Source: Defluviitaleaceae bacterium (GTDB taxonomy: Bacteria; Bacillota; Clostridia; Lachnospirales; WQUN01). Taken from it: a DNA stretch of 6,086 bases. The position numbers and the translations under genes were made by a program. This document shows, in pieces, positions 5,831-6,086 of this stretch. The notes below the pieces were generated by a model, which worked only from the letters and a program-made list of their open reading frames with translations, ran no database searches and was not told the origin of the DNA. The stretch is from contig WRKK01000198.1 in NCBI GenBank assembly GCA_009782245.1, forward strand, positions 1-6,086, read 5' to 3'. Position 1 is the first letter of the stretch; every line of letters starts with the position of its first letter.

Positions 5831-6086
5831 AGATAAAATCCCCTTTCAAGCCTTGCGTAAGATGTACCTGAATACCATAGCCGTACAAATCTCGGAAATA
5901 CGGCACTATTTTGTCGTGTCCGTCCGCTACAATGTCGTCCCAGCTTAGCCTTTCTTTTGTTTTTATGAAAATTTTTCGTATAGCAAGATTCGGCACGTCC
6001 ATAATGTACATATCCACAAACTGGTCGCCAATGCTCTCAATTACTAACTCTCGCACCTTTTCGGGGTCGTATTTTATCCTATCGTC
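5778..6086 (-). CDS. Unrecognised protein, partial at its N-terminus, first visible gene of the HEPN cluster
   Basis: The reading frame is open to the right edge, giving at least 102 residues with the start outside the window. A GTG at 6056 could serve as a start, but its purine-rich sequence abuts the codon with no spacer, and the ten codons before it read as plausible protein (DDRIKYDPEK), so I treat the gene as cut. The visible part has predicted helices and strands, a hydrophobic stretch VDMYIMDVPNLAIRKIFI that looks like a beta-core rather than a membrane span, and a WDD motif. There is no nucleotidyltransferase GS-x-D-x-D motif in the visible part. Its end overlaps the next gene by 53 nt (or 17 nt), so the three minus-strand genes form one operon whose promoter is beyond the window. 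Confidence 0.6.
   Translation of the reverse strand, partial: DDRIKYDPEKVRELVIESIGDQFVDMYIMDVPNLAIRKIFIKTKERLSWDDIVADGHDKIVPYFRDLYGYGIQVHLTQGLKGDFIYVKDGVSVEQELYGQVH

Overview
The window looks like a piece of a bacterial chromosome, most likely a Gram-positive anaerobe of the Bacillota (Clostridia or a Paenibacillus-like lineage). This rests on a lipoprotein solute-binding protein behind a consensus sigma-A type promoter, AAAGG/AAAGGGG ribosome binding sites, intrinsic terminators, and a very long extracellular solute-binding protein whose middle part resembles proteins I know from Paenibacillus and related Firmicutes. The species cannot be named from the sequence.

Left part (1-1940): a 12-base C tract, a strong promoter with operator-like repeats, a 5' leader of about 140 nt with alternative small hairpins, then a 554-residue family 1 sugar-type ABC transporter binding lipoprotein that ends in a wholly acidic tail and is followed by an intrinsic terminator.

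Middle (1941-2267): a repeat-rich intergenic stretch with three 10-nt units, about six degenerate 18-21 nt units, and a perfect 26-bp inverted repeat whose arms are themselves near-palindromes. It looks like a dispersed REP/MITE-like element. It lies just upstream of a second secreted binding protein of 909 residues. That protein has a signal peptide, two related beta-rich modules sharing a V-x-x-PQTG motif, a helical segment and a C-terminal family 1 solute-binding domain. The two binding proteins probably serve carbohydrate capture at the cell surface, but no permease or ATPase gene is in the window.

Right part (5023-6086): a hairpin terminator that can work in both directions separates the binding proteins from a convergent minus-strand cluster of three tightly overlapping genes. 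These are an unrecognised protein that runs off the right edge, an unrecognised 92-residue protein, and a HEPN-domain protein with an R-x6-H motif. The arrangement recalls toxin-antitoxin or defence modules, but neither small partner is recognised as a known antitoxin, so this is the best candidate here for an undescribed system.
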